Below, piece by piece: positions 11,801 to 23,170 of a stretch of DNA of 64,000 bases. How positions within the stretch are numbered: the stretch's first letter is position 1; every line of letters starts with the position of its first letter. The stretch comes from Chamaecrista fasciculata (lineage: Eukaryota; Streptophyta; Magnoliopsida; Fabales; Fabaceae), in contig QANZ01034463.1 of NCBI GenBank assembly GCA_003254925.1, positions 248,145 through 312,144 of the forward strand. The letters are read 5' to 3'. A program made the position numbers and the translations under genes. The notes below the pieces were generated by a model, which saw nothing but the letters and a program-made list of their open reading frames with translations, was not told the origin of the DNA and did not search any database.

Positions 11801-12342
11801 ATTCTTCACTTCAAGTTCTTTTGAACAGAACAGGGACTGATGATCGAAGATTCAAAGCAAAATCAGATTTTTTGAAAAACCCAATTCCAGAATCTGGGTT
11901 TCAGGGGATATATGAAAAGCTGTTTGAGGAAGAAGGAGAGGGTGCTATAATTGAGATGAGTCCTTATGGAGGGATGATGGATGAGATAGAAGATGATGAG
12001 ATTCCATTTCCTTATAGGAAGGGAAATTTGGTGATGATTCAGTATTTGGTGTATTGGGAAGAAAGTGGGAAGGAAGAAGAAGAGAGGTATTTGAAGTGGA
12101 TGAGGAGGCTTTATGAGTATATGACACCTTTTGTGTCAAAAAATCCAAGGGCTGCTTATTTGAATTATAGAGATATTGATGTGGGAATGAATAGGGTAAG
12201 TGGGAAGATAAGTTATGAGGAAGCAAAAGTTTGGGGTGTAAGGTATTTTGGGAACAACTTTGATAGGTTGGTACGTGCCAAAAAACAGTTTGATCCTCTT
12301 AACTTTTTCAGGGATGAACAAAGCATACCACCTTCTTATTAA
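8900..12342 (+). CDS. berberine bridge enzyme-like FAD-linked oxidoreductase, two exons
   Basis: Exons 8900-9443 and 11240-12342 (introns GT/AG, phase 1) give 548 residues, normal for the family. Residues 1-24 form a secretion signal ending in ten serines; a six-Asn run follows. The FAD_binding_4 domain has [11 protein letters not shown] with H116, and [11 protein letters not shown] with C184. These are the two residues that link FAD twice in BBE-like enzymes. C32 and C101 match the N-terminal disulphide. The BBE domain ends with NYRD (Y491, equivalent to the catalytic tyrosine of several members), then [11 protein letters not shown]. The product is probably a secreted or vacuolar oxidase; substrate cannot be told from sequence. 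Most close relatives I know of are intronless, whereas this one has a 1796-bp intron full of repeats. A poly(A) signal AATAAA lies at 12383. Confidence 0.93.
9444..10939. other. first part of the BBE-like intron: MITE debris
   Basis: AT-rich, with a (TA)n run near 9920-9940 and a decayed relative of the 3855-4230 MITE at about 10300-10740. A single N lies at 10269 after a run of A. No coding sequence seen. Confidence 0.5.
10957..11141 (+). mobile_element. tRNA-derived SINE, family A, in the BBE-like intron
   Basis: The best preserved copy: starts GCCAACAAAGGTTGGCCCAG, A-box-like GTTGGTAAGGAGTCG, B box GGGTTCGATTCCC. Flanking direct repeats AAAATAGAATAAAAAGT (10940-10956) and AAAATAGAACAAAAAGT (11142-11158) match at 16 of 17, marking target-primed insertion. 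It inserted about 100 bp before the 3' splice site. Confidence 0.9.
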
Positions 12343-12624
12343 TTGTCAGTGAAGATACTCATTCTTCTTTTTCTTAATTTCTAATAAAGATTTGATTTAC
12401 AGTAGAATAACTGTTTTACAATAACTGTTTTATTGACAAGGATTCAAGAATTGTGTTACTTATTGCAATTACCAATATGATTCTTTTGTAATTTTCTGAC
12501 ACTTTTGTGTTAGAAGAATAAGTTTGCTTTCATATGCTGTAATAAAATTCTTATATCTTTGTATTTTAAACCTTAATGCCATTTTATGTAATAAACTATT
12601 TAGTTTTTTTTTTAGAAAAAAAAA

Positions 12625-12660
<36 letters not shown>

Positions 12661-13966
12661 ACATGTATGTACGTGTGTGTGTTGAAGGAGACAACTAACT
12701 AGCGAAGCTTGTATAACTGTGTAAGTATGTGGGGTTTAAAAAAGGAAAAGAGAGAAAAAATTGGATGTTTTCAGACGCAAAATAACATAAACTTTATCCG
12801 TTGCTGTATTGAGACTAGAATTTACATTCAAACAAACACAACTTTTCCCCTCCCAATCTGATACATAGTAAGCTCAATATACAGAAAGAATACACATGGC
12901 AAGCAAGCATGCCATGTGTTGGTCTTTACCAAAATGTATCAAACGTGCTTTGCTTATGATTGACTTGCTCTATTTCTCTACAATATTAGACCGAATCTAC
13001 AAAATTGTACAACAAATCATGCAATCATCATCGTTTGCAAAAAAGAACTTCAAAGGCTACTACAAGTAACCAGCAGATAACCAAAGGAAAAAAGAAAATT
13101 ATTCACCAAATGACCAAACTATGTGGTCATTGCATTCTCCACTTCAAGTCTCCACTCATAGGATGATCTGACCAGAAAGCTTAAAAATATGCCTCTGTGG
13201 AACTCTTGATAGTGAAAGTACAGCCCATTGATTCTACCTTCATCAGGGACCAGCATGGTGGATAGGATCATAGTCAAACTAGCCAAAGATTGTAAGGCCT
13301 GTCTCAGCATATATATCTGCATGCCCAGTAACCTTTTTTTCATGTGTATTCCATCGGGTGAAGTATGTTTGAATTGTAAAGAATGGAGGAGATAAGAGGG
13401 TAAGAGAAGGTTTGATTTAGAATTAAACATTCTATTATTTTACCTTCTCTGCCATTTTCCTCAATCCAAACATATTCTAAAAGGTATTCTTGCATGAATT
13501 TCTCAGAGTCAGTTGGTCCTTGGAGCCAATAGAATCTCACCACTTGAAACACCCATATCTTTCCAGGTTATCCGTCCAGTCTCTAGTCTCTAAGGCTTTA
13601 TCCTTACTAATCCAAACTTGACCCGCATTGTGCGCTTAGTTATGGCGAGAGAGTCTCTCAACATGAGTAACTGCATATTTAGTCTCAAATCCGAGGCCTT
13701 ACTTAAGCAATATCAAACTGCTTACCGCTTGGACCAAATACTCACTTTGTGGGTTTTCCATTAGCTTCTCGCACAGTGATTGGAACATTAAACTATCCCA
13801 ATCTATAAACCCAATATCATAATCGGAGAAAATAGATGATGCCTCCCAATTTCCCAGTGGGATGGAAAAGAGGTGCTATATTTTCCCTCTTTCTTTGTTG
13901 ATTGGTAGAAGATATTTTCCCAAGTTGCACAAATGCCAGATTGCCCTTCCAGAGGTTGAGGAGCTC
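12343..13966. other. convergent 3' flanks of the BBE-like and MEKK1-type genes
   Basis: 12343-12600 is the 3' flank of the oxidase gene. 12610-12680 is an A-rich, (TA)n then (TG)n microsatellite. 12780-13966 lies downstream of the kinase stop (minus strand) and probably holds its 3' UTR; open frames there look non-coding and resemble no family I know. Confidence 0.45.
12621..12662. repeat. compound (AT)n(GT)n microsatellite
   Basis: About 10 AT units followed directly by about 9 GT units. Confidence 0.9.
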
Positions 13967-16900
13967 TCAAAACCGTAAATGATTAATATGTGGAGAAGCT
14001 GGACTTATGGGAGATAGAAGTGGCCTCTTTACAAATGGATGATCCAATAACTGGACTGCTGTTGGCCTTTCATTTGGATTAACTTGTAGGCACTTAAGAA
14101 TGAAATCTTGGGCATCTTTCGATAAAGATTCAGGAACCGGTGGGGGTTCACCCCTACCAATTCGAAATAATGCTTGCATCTGTGATATCAAAGAAAAATA
14201 TATATTTATCATTAGAAATTTGATTCCAAGAGAAATCTAGCCATTAGGAGTTGGAATGTTGAAGTGATAGAGGAGAATAGATAATATCAAGAAGCATTAG
14301 ACATACTCCTTCCAAATGAGAGTAAGGAGGTTGCCGTGTCAACATCTCTAAAACTGTACATCCCAAGCTCCAAATATCAGCAGCTAGCCCATAACCACGG
14401 TTTCTCAAATTTACAACCTACAATTAATTGATTCAATTTATACCAGTCATGTGTAAGCTCAAGTAGTATCAAAATTTACTCAATGGTTTATTAAGACATT
14501 TCCAGTAAACGAAAAATGAGTGGGAATACAATGATTTCAAGACTGAGTGTGATTCTGTGAATGTGCACTTTGATATAAGAAAATTGACAGACTAATATAT
14601 TTTAGATTTTTAGTAGAATTGTCAACTGAGAAGTGAGAACTAAGCTTAACGTTCTTATAGCAAGTCACAGCATTTAAAGACAAAAAACACAAGACTAATA
14701 ACTGAATTAGACAGATATATCATTTCATTCTGGTTCATCCATCTGTAGGAATTATAATGACCAAATGATACAATATAAGAGTAGTGGCTAACCTCAGGGG
14801 CCATCCAATATGGGGAGCCTTTGCTTGATTTAAGATCATTCATATTGGTTGCCTGTGAACGAGAAAGAATCAACCATGTAAACCCAAGCAGCAAGGATTA
14901 GGAAATTTGCATTCATAAGGCTAACCTTGTTTGTTAAATAATAATTAGAACAAAAAGGCTTTTGGCCAATGTTAGGGTGGGAGTGGAGCTGAATTGAGTT
15001 TAATTTTAACGATTAGGTTACCTTGGCCAATCCAAAATCAGCAAGTTTTACTGAACCATTGGCATCAACCAATATATTAGCACACTTGACGTCCCTAAAT
15101 GTCATACACCATAAAAAGTATCACTTGTCGTTCAGAAACTAGTAGATATAAAATGTCAGGCATTTTATATAGCCATTGCATTGCATCAAAACATAGCATG
15201 TTCACTCATCTAACCTGTGAACCACATTACGGTCATGAAGATACTTTAAGCCACTTAAAATCTGCCTTGTGTATGAAGAAACTTGAGAATCTCTTAAACG
15301 ATACTTTTGATAGAGTCTTGCCAATGACCCTTTGGTTACAAGCTCAAGGAAGATGTATAGCGTACTTTTGTCCTGAGGAAAAACACTTGAAGTGCATAAG
15401 CTATCAAGTGACAGAACCATACATAAAATAATTGAGGGAGACAGCAAAACAATGGGATACACATGCTCAGATTACAAAATTCTTCTTTTTTTTTTTGGGT
15501 ATGATACGAAATTCTTATTTCGATTGCCTCATTCATGAACAACAAAACAATTTCCTTTTCCAAATATATATTATTCCAATGGAATAAACGAGACTTTTAA
15601 ATATTAAAAAAAATAGCATACCTTATCTGTGCCAAGGTACCGAACTATGTTCTCATGTTCAAATTGACTCAATAGAGATATTTCCTGAAAGTAAGTCCAT
15701 AAAGAATCACTTGATCAAATAATCCCATGAATGATGGAAAAAATAAATAAGGAAAATTTATCGTTTTCATCTCCAAAGGTTAGGTCATTTTCAATTTCAC
15801 CCATGAAGTTTTACACTACCAATTTTGATCCTAGTGTTCACAAAATTTTCAATTTCACCCTAAGCGGTCATATACATCAAACCCAAACGAGTAATGTAAA
15901 GAAAAACTAGTTTGTTGATCACATGTCCAAATTGTCTTAGTATTTAACCCAATTTTATAACCCAACAGATAAATTTAACTTTTTTTTCCTGAATACATAT
16001 AAAATTGTGACGCCTTTACTATCAAAATAGGTCAACTTTAGCACTTATTACCAAAAAAAAAAAAGGTCAACTTTAGCACTTGGATATTGATATTCAATCA
16101 AATATCAATAGTTTGAATATGCGACTAAAAAGTTAGCCTTTTATCATGAATTTGGATAACATTAGTATTCATTAGGGACGAAATCTATAAGAAAGAAAAA
16201 AAAACAACTCAAGTGGTGAAATTGAAATTATATACAAACTTTGAGGAGGAAAAAAAAACTTTATCCAATGAATAAAGAATATGGTATGAGGTTTCATGAG
16301 AAGACTAAACCCTCCAACCTGCTGAAGTTGGAAAATGCTCTGTTTTCCTTGGCTTCCTTGATCCAGCAAAGACACCTCCTTAACCGCGAAAAAGAATCCA
16401 TCACTGCACAAAAACAAAATGCATTTGTTACCTCTATCAAAACAACCCTAAACAAAGCTAGCAAAGCTTGAACCAAAAAAAATAGATTACCAATCTAATA
16501 GTCTGTTTTCAACAATCTTAGAAAATAAAAATCGGGTCCTCTGTTTTATCCAATTTTTTTAAAAAATATATTTCAAACATATAAAATCATAGACAAACAA
16601 GAGAATCATTTTTCTTCATTAACATGTCACTTCATCGAGTAACTTGTAGTATTCTTATTCCTGCCACCTTGATTGTCTTGCCTTCTTCAAAAAGGGCTGA
16701 AATTCATAAAAGCTTCTAATTCCTAAATCAACAGTTAAAGCTTAATGAGAATAAGACAATCAAGATTCTCTTTAAGCTTCAAGTTATTACAAACCATTCA
16801 AAATACAGCAGTTACCACCTACTACCTTGACTGTCTTGCTTTCCTCAAAAAGGGCTGAAATTCATAAAAGCTCCTAAATCATCATTCAAAGATTAATGAG

Positions 16901-17807
16901 AATAAGACAATCAAGATTCTCTTTGAGCTTCAAGTTATTTAAAACCGTTCAAATACAGCAGCTACCATATCAAGATTCCATCAATGTCAGTCAATAAAGT
17001 GGTAATGAAAGCACCAAAGTAGAGAAAAAGAGAAAGAAAGAAAGAATATACTCACTCTGTAAAGCCTTCATAGACCGTCCCAAATGACCCCATTCCCAAA
17101 ATCTCACCCTTTTGCCAGGACTTAAAAATCCTTCTAAATGACCCATTTGGTGAGACATTATAAACCGAATCTTCAACCACACCAGCAGCACTATTACTAC
17201 TCTCGTCGTCATCATGGGATGTGGATGAACTATAATCTGAAACAAGATTCCTCTCCTCATGTCTTATTAAATTTTCATCCTCCTCAATATCCCTAATAGG
17301 TGAATCGACAACAACATCACCAGATAAAGACCTCATTAAGTCCCAAGTGGAAGTGACATTATCAACAATCGGCGGCAGCATCACCGGCGGCGGCGAGAGA
17401 ACCGGCGGCCTAATACCCTTAATTCCACCGCACCTCCCTTCATCATGAGGCACCTCAATTTCAGGGTTAAGCGAAACCCTAGTTTCGAATTTCACTGAAA
17501 TTTCATCATCGTCTGCTTTTGAAATTCGAGAGCGAGCCTTCTTCTTCTGGGCTTCCCAAGCTGCAGTGGGAATCGCGAAGTCGTCTGGGCCGGAAAGCCC
17601 GAGACTACGGAAGATTAGGTCGAATTCGCCGTCGACGCCCTTGACGCGGAAGCTGGTTTGGTGGGACGACGGAGATCGGAAATCGGGGTCGTCGGCGGTG
17701 GAAATGGAGGAGGGAGGTCGGTAATTGATGTTCTTCATGGCGTTTCGGCGGTCGAGCTTGGGCTTATTTTTCACGCGCTTTTGCTGCAGCTTGGTGGCGT
17801 CTGCCAT
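13967..17807 (-). CDS. MEKK1: MEKK1-type mitogen-activated protein kinase kinase kinase, eight exons
   Basis: Exons, right to left: 17807-17056, 16403-16319, 15684-15622, 15372-15215, 15094-15022, 14852-14793, 14417-14307, 14179-13967. All borders are GT/AG with agreeing phases, giving 504 residues. Residues 1-230 are a basic then Ser/Asp-rich regulatory part. The kinase domain follows: glycine loop GMGSFGTV 238-245, catalytic K259 ([14 protein letters not shown]), HRDVKCAN 352-359, DFG 372-374, GSPYWMAPE ending at 397, then [11 protein letters not shown] and the end FVKRPL. All catalytic residues are present. The blocks match the Arabidopsis MEKK1-4 group, which starts MAP kinase cascades in immunity and cold or wound response; I cannot say which paralogue this is. 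The region before the ATG holds an (AG)n/(CT)n leader. Confidence 0.93.
15740..16250. repeat. decayed foldback element in MEKK1-type intron 2
   Basis: Phrases such as CAATTTCACCC near 15795 and 15850 are matched in inverse by GGTGAAATTGAAATT near 16215. Borders and duplication not resolved. Confidence 0.4.
16661..16975. repeat. two-copy tandem repeat in MEKK1-type intron 1
   Basis: A unit of about 158 bp is repeated once. Shared blocks include AAAAAGGGCTGAAATTCATA and AATGAGAATAAGACAATCAA, in both copies with few changes. Confidence 0.85.
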
Positions 17808-18012
17808 TATTGTTATGTGTTGTAGTACTGTTGATGTTGTTGTTGTGAGCTTCTTCAATTCTCTCTCTGAAGCTTGCTGTGTGTGTAAGTGTGTGAGAGA
17901 AAGAGAGAGAGAGAGAGAGTAAAGACAGAGAGTAACAATAATGATGGATTGATGCCGAGAGACGGCCAGATGGATGGAAGGTGATGGGTGGAAATGGAAC
18001 TGAAAAAAGAAG

Positions 18013-18980
18013 GCCAAAGTGTAAATTTGGTCCCATATTTTTTACTCAATTCCCAATTTGATTTTATATCTTTCTTTTGCAGTTTTGGTCCAATATATTT
18101 GCAAAAGGTCCCAATTTTGGTCCCATATATTTTAGTCATGTTGCAGAATTAGGCCTATATCTTTGTAAAATGATTAACCATTTGTTGATTTTTTTTAAAG
18201 ATATGAGTCAACTTCTAAACCTGATCCAAAGATATAGAACGAATTTTATAATGGCAAAAGACTCTTTCGTGCCCCTAACGTTTGGGGCCAGTTTCAGTTA
18301 TACCCCTAACGTTTACTTTGTGTCAATTATGCCCCAATATGAAACGTTGGTGCCGATTATACCTTAACCTTAATTTTTTTGGGCCAAAGTCCTATTTTGG
18401 TCCCTCAAGTTTGCTCAAAGTTCCGGTTTGATCCCTCAAGTATCCGGTGAATTTTTCGACGAGATACATGGCGGCCCCAACGACTACGAAAACTCCTAAT
18501 CCAAGGTTTTTTTACCTCCCGAGCTCAATGGCGGCCTTCATTTTGCGAACAAATGACCGGAAATATGATTTTCGGCGATTGTGTAATTTTACGATGACTA
18601 TGTAATTTTTTGGCGGTTTGCCAGTCATTTTTTTTTACAAAATGGATGCTGTCATTGAACTCAGGAAGTCAAAAAATCTTGGATTAGGAGTTTTTATAGT
18701 TGTCGGGGCCGCCGTGTATCTCGCCAGAAAGTTCGCCAGAGTCTTGAGGGTCCAAAACGGAACTTTGAGCAAACTTGAGGGATCAAAATAGGACTTTGGC
18801 ACAAAAAAATTAAAATTATGATATAATTGACACCAACGTTTCACATTGGTGGCATAACTGACACAAAACAAACATTAGGGACATGAAAGGGTCTTTTACC
18901 TTTTATAATTAACCCAAAGATATATGTTTCTAAATCTATAAAAAAAAAAAAAGATATAGGACCAAATTGGGACATGGCAC
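18013..18980. mobile_element. older foldback element interrupted by the MITE at 18253-18900
   Basis: The left arm (18018-18245) carries TTTGGTCCCATATTTT and AAAGATATAGAACG. The right remainder (18905-18975) carries AAAGATATAGGACCAAATTG. The two halves are separated exactly by the inner MITE and its target duplication. The right end is cut by a single N at 18981. Confidence 0.6.
18253..18900. mobile_element. Mutator-like MITE, 9-bp target duplication, nested
   Basis: Left end GGCAAAAGACTCTTTCGTGC; complement of right end GGTAAAAGACCCTTTCATGT. Perfect duplication TTTTATAAT at 18244-18252 and 18901-18909. 648 bp, almost fully palindromic, no transposase. Same family as 62582-63258. Confidence 0.9.
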
Positions 18981-18989
18981 NGACACAAA

Positions 18990-19380
18990 ACAAACGAGTA
19001 AACTCCCAAATTGGTCCCTGGATTATTGGGTCGCTGACAGATTGGTCCTTAATTTATGGAAATTGACAAATAGATCCCCGAATTTTACAAACGTTAGTCA
19101 AATTGGTCCCCGAAGCAGTTAACTGCTGACGCAGCAGTTGGAAAACTAGAAAAAAAGCCAACTGTGCATGCCACATCAGCATTAATAATAAAAAAAATAT
19201 TTCATTCAAAATTCAAATAGGTCCCTGAGTTATATTTTTATCTCATTATTCTCAATTTCCCCTCTTTTTCATCATCTTCATTCATTTTAGTCCCAAATCC
19301 TCAAAATAAAATTGTAAAATGTCCCAAAACTCTTCCAAACATTCCAGTTTAGTCCNACACTTTATAAAATTAAAATGCTT
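18990..19380. repeat. fragment of another GGTCC-rich foldback family
   Basis: Repeated ATTGGTCC(C/T)T phrases at 19012, 19042 and 19095 are typical of MITE arms; no matching right arm is seen. A single N lies at 19356. Confidence 0.4.
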
Positions 19381-19387
19381 AAAATAA

Positions 19388-19583
19388 GCTAATAAAATTT
19401 GACCCAGTTAGTAAGAAGTCGACTCATAACTTACAAGTTATGAGTTCGATTCTCATTGCTAAATGTAAGGGCCTTGTTAGTAGGCGATCTATAAGTACCT
19501 CTGTAAACGCTCACAGAAGTTGAAGGCTTGCCCTTAACTTGGTGAGTCCTCGAGGCTCAACCAACTTAAACTTTCAAATAAAA
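19388..19583 (+). mobile_element. tRNA-derived SINE, family A
   Basis: Begins GCTAATAAAATTTGACCCAG, has B-box-like GAGTTCGATTCTC and the family body, and ends in an A-rich tail. Direct repeats AAAATGCTTAAAATAA (19372-19387) and AAAATGCTTATAACAA (19584-19599) match at 14 of 16. Confidence 0.85.
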
Positions 19584-19613
19584 AAAATGCTTATAACAAT
19601 TCCCAAAGCAAAA

Positions 19614-19845
19614 TTATAAATAATCTCAAAGAAAAATATATTAATATCAATATTTATGGTTAAACTAATGGATTTACTCTACATAAACTATAGAGTATAC
19701 TAACATTTTGGTACATAAAATATTATTGAGCTGACAATTCGATTCCTGAAATATTAAAATACACATTTAATCTTTAAAAGGTTAAAATGATATATTTTTT
19801 AATCTCTAAAAGATTAAAATAATATATTGTTTAGTCCATACAAAT
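19614..19845 (+). repeat. long direct repeat, copy 1
   Basis: 232 bp, nearly identical to 21765-21994 apart from a few substitutions and a small indel. It is the left arm of a foldback element whose right arm is present only after copy 2. Confidence 0.9.
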
Positions 19846-21764
19846 AATATATTATTCAGAATTTCTATGTTTTGAAGAACAAAAATGCCTACAGAGTTAC
19901 CATTTGTAGCACTAACCTCTTATTTAGCAATAATATCATTATTTCACCCTATTTTTCTTAGCTGCAATAACACAACCCATCATCTATTTATTTAGAACAC
20001 TATTTTTTGGCTTCTTAACAAATTTTGTTATTGAATCCACACTGTTGCAGTCATAATCATCAAATTTTGTTCATAACTGAAGTGAAATGCCTACAAACAT
20101 AGCATTTTTAGCACTATAATGCCCACATACTTAGCATTTGTAGCGGTTAGCATTTTTTTTTATTGAATTCGCTTAGCTCCACTCAAATCAGACTTTCTAT
20201 GTTTTAAAAGTGCTACTATAATACCTAAAGACTTAACATTTTTAGCACTGTCATGTCATTTAGCACTAACATCATTACTTCAGTCTATTTTTCTTAGTAG
20301 AAATCATTCTTAAATTGAATGAAAAACAATAGGCCTCTATCTTAACTTCAGTGACGCATTCTTAATTTGTTTTCTTCTAAATGCTTGGTTCTATTTCTTG
20401 GTTCATTGCCATTGACAGAGTGATTAAATGATATGATTTTTCTCAAAAATATAATATTTAACTGTTACTCCCTTTTAAAATATATCATGACAGTAAAATG
20501 ATTAAATTCTGGACAGTTAAAATTATTGTTTCTGGATACAATTAATTGATAATAATAAATAAGTTATTATTTTTGGCTTGGTGTAGTCATGAACAGAAGA
20601 ATTAGATAACTTTAGGATTTGAAAAAGAGGTCTAAATGTTTAAAATAACAGTCTATTTATAAATTGGTAATTGTTTGTTATATTATCAACTCTGCTTAAT
20701 TATATTATGGTTGTTATGAAATAATCAAGAAGCACTCTTGCCATGTTGATGTGGTGGCAATACTCTTTTGTGTGCTGAATTATATATTGATTTTAAACCC
20801 AAAGTTTGTTATGTGGGTCTTCTTTCTTAAGTTTTGAAATTTGACCTATATGAGAAGAATTTTTACAACTCTACATGAGGAGATTCCCTCATGATTTTGG
20901 GCTTGACTAAATCATCAGCCTCTGTTGATGTAGAATACTAACTCACCTATGCTTTTGATTTTGTGAATTATGAAACGTGGCCTAACACTGCAAGACCCTC
21001 AAACAGCAAAGGATAACCACAAATAGAAGTGAATAATATGACTTGGTGATTTTCATGAATTTAATTGCAAGTGAATTTAACAAAGTAATGCTTGGTGTTT
21101 CAAGTGAATTTAACAAAGTAATGCTGTCTCCGCTGAGGTGTCGCTTTTCTGTGGCGAGTTCTCTCAAATTCACACTAATTTAATTGCAAGGCATTACATT
21201 AATCTTATAGCTGTCATTTTTGCTTTGTGATATTTAATGTACAAAAGTGATAGATTCTTAATTGATGTTATGAAATTATTCTGGAGGATATAGCTGATCC
21301 TTGCTGTTTAATTTTCTGATGCCTCTGCTGAAATTTGATGTTTAGTTTCTGAGCATTTGATGAAAATGGCTCTTTGATCTTTGATGCCTCTGCTGAAATT
21401 TAATCCACGTTTTTTTACTTTCAGTTATAGCTGTCATCTTTGCTTTATAATATTTAATGTACAAAAGTGATAGATTCTTATTTGATATTACGAAATTATT
21501 CTTTCGGTTATAGCTGAAACTTGCTGTTTAATGTGCTCCTTTCTTGACTGAAATTTGCTCTTTAGTAGCTGCCTTTGCTGAAAATAACTGTTTGATTTTT
21601 GTGGCTCTATTGAAATTTAATAGCTGAAACTTGCTAACAATTTTTATTTCGTATGTAATGCTACTAATATTATATGTGAAAAGTATTTTAATATCTATGA
21701 TATCAATATATGTGTGATGTACTAAAATGAGAAAACTCGTGCGAAAGCACAGGTCTCATACTAG
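19846..21764 (+). mobile_element. non-autonomous Helitron-like element, 3' end defined
   Basis: The right end has the Helitron signature: a short hairpin GTGC-GAAA-GCAC (21739-21750), ten bases, then CTAG (21761-21764) followed by T. There is no helicase or Rep gene. Inside are diverged subrepeats: GCCTACA/TTTAGCACTA motifs at 19889-20290, and a block starting TTATAGCTGTCAT at 21205 repeated at 21425 (about 220 bp period). The 5' TC end is not certain; it is placed here at the end of repeat copy 1 only by default. Confidence 0.6.
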
Positions 21765-22110
21765 TTATAAATAATCTCAAAGAAAAATATATTAATATCA
21801 ATATTTATGGTTAAACTAATGGATTTACTCTACATAAACTATAATATACTAACATTTTGGTCCATAAAATATTATTGAGCTGACAATTCGATTCCTGAAA
21901 TATTAAAATACACATTTAATCTTTAAAAGGTTAAAATGATATACTTTTTAATCTCTAAAAGATTAAAATAATATATTATTTAGTCCATATAAATGACTAA
22001 TCATTATACTATTTTGATACTTCAAGAACTATATTGTAAACTTCAATCTTTTAGTGACTGAGTTGTTAGCTCAATAATCATTTAGGGACTAAATTATTAT
22101 TTTACTCTAA
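21765..22110. repeat. long direct repeat copy 2 and completed foldback element
   Basis: 21765-21994 repeats 19614-19845, starting at the first base after the Helitron-like CTAG. It continues into a right arm (GGGACTAAATTATTATTTTA at about 22085-22104) that pairs with the left arm, so the MITE is whole only here. Confidence 0.8.
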
Positions 22111-22771
22111 CTTATAAAACAATCAAAAAACTGTCGGCGTTAAAGACGCAAACTTGTACGCGCTTTAGAGATGGTCCCACCATGCTTCCTAGATCATGGA
22201 AGTTTAGGTTGAATCCTTTTCCATTTTATTTGTGTTTAGGTTGTGAGAATTTGTCTTTATTTATAGAACGTAACAATGAAGAAAAAACACTTAGAATATC
22301 ATGGAAGTTTTCTTATATTTTTTAATTTTGTCTTTTTGAAGCTTTTGGTTATTGAATGAATAAAAACTTGCTTATAATAAACTTTTAATTTGTCCATTTT
22401 GTGTTGTCTCTTCTGTTTTTCATAAATTCTGTCGTTGGATGGGAAAGACATTTGGGAAAATACATTAGGCCTGCTTTTTTAAATGCTTGTTATTAAATCT
22501 ATTTTGACAACAAGGATGAGTGGATGTTGATTGAACTAATAAAAAATTAATCCAGCCCGATATAAATATTGTGCTTTTGTTATTTAATTTTTAAGTATAA
22601 TGATGATTTTTGTCCTATATATGTATAAAGATTACTAACTACATATTCCTTTTGATAATCTTCCCAACATATAACGTTTTTCGATTCCTTATTATGATAG
22701 TTTTTTTTCTTTCTCGTATCAGCTAATTTTGACCTCTCACACTCACATATATATATATATAATTATATATA
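22111..22771. other. AT-rich intergenic sequence
   Basis: No gene seen; (TA)n run at 22748-22762. Confidence 0.4.
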
Positions 22772-22950
22772 CTAGGGGCTTTGCGTGCCCTAACGGACAC
22801 GCAAATATGTATGTAAAATAAATAAGAGACTAAATCGTTAACTCAGTAAAAAAGAAGGAATCAAATAATAATTTTCCTCTTATTATGAATTTTGTACTAT
22901 AGTTTTAAAATGTGGACGACCAAAAAAGGGTGAAGCCATATAATATAAGA
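22772..22950 (-). mobile_element. 179-bp non-autonomous Helitron, minus orientation
   Basis: Read on the minus strand it starts TCTTATATTATATGGCT (TC at 22950-22949, preceded by A). It ends with a hairpin of the TTGCGTG.CC / GGGCACGCAA type, then CTAG at 22775-22772 followed by T. Insertion between A and T, the 5' TC and the 3' hairpin-CTRR are the three Helitron marks. A copy of the same length lies at 31050-31228 in the other orientation. Confidence 0.85.
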
Positions 22951-22989
22951 TATATATTAAAAGTAGTTAAGTAAATAAATTTAAGCTAA

Positions 22990-23170
22990 GAATGAAACAA
23001 CAACAACAACCAAAGCCTTATCCCACTAGGTGGGTCGGCTATATGAATCAACTGACGCCATCGTGTTCTATCCTTTCACATGTCAACTGTAAAGTTATTG
23101 AAAGCTAGATCTTTTCGGATATATAATTTTTTGGATAGTTTTCTTTGGTCTTTCCTTTCTTCGGGTTATA
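22990..23170 (-). mobile_element. RTE-type LINE 3' end fragment
   Basis: On the minus strand it ends CCCACCTAGTGGGATAAGGC then TTTG(GTT)n, the familiar tail of plant RTE elements. Upstream the relic encodes RPKKT, as in the C-terminus of their reverse transcriptase, but with stops. A shorter piece is at 52205-52290. Confidence 0.75.

Noticed and set aside
13119-13552. Open frames of 103 and 70 codons downstream of the kinase stop
   Set aside because: They have no recognised family, lie in the expected 3' UTR, and show no coding bias that I could judge.
19614-21994. A pair of LTRs around an LTR retrotransposon
   Set aside because: The direct repeats do not begin TG and end CA, there is no primer binding site or polypurine tract, and no gag or pol sequence lies between them.
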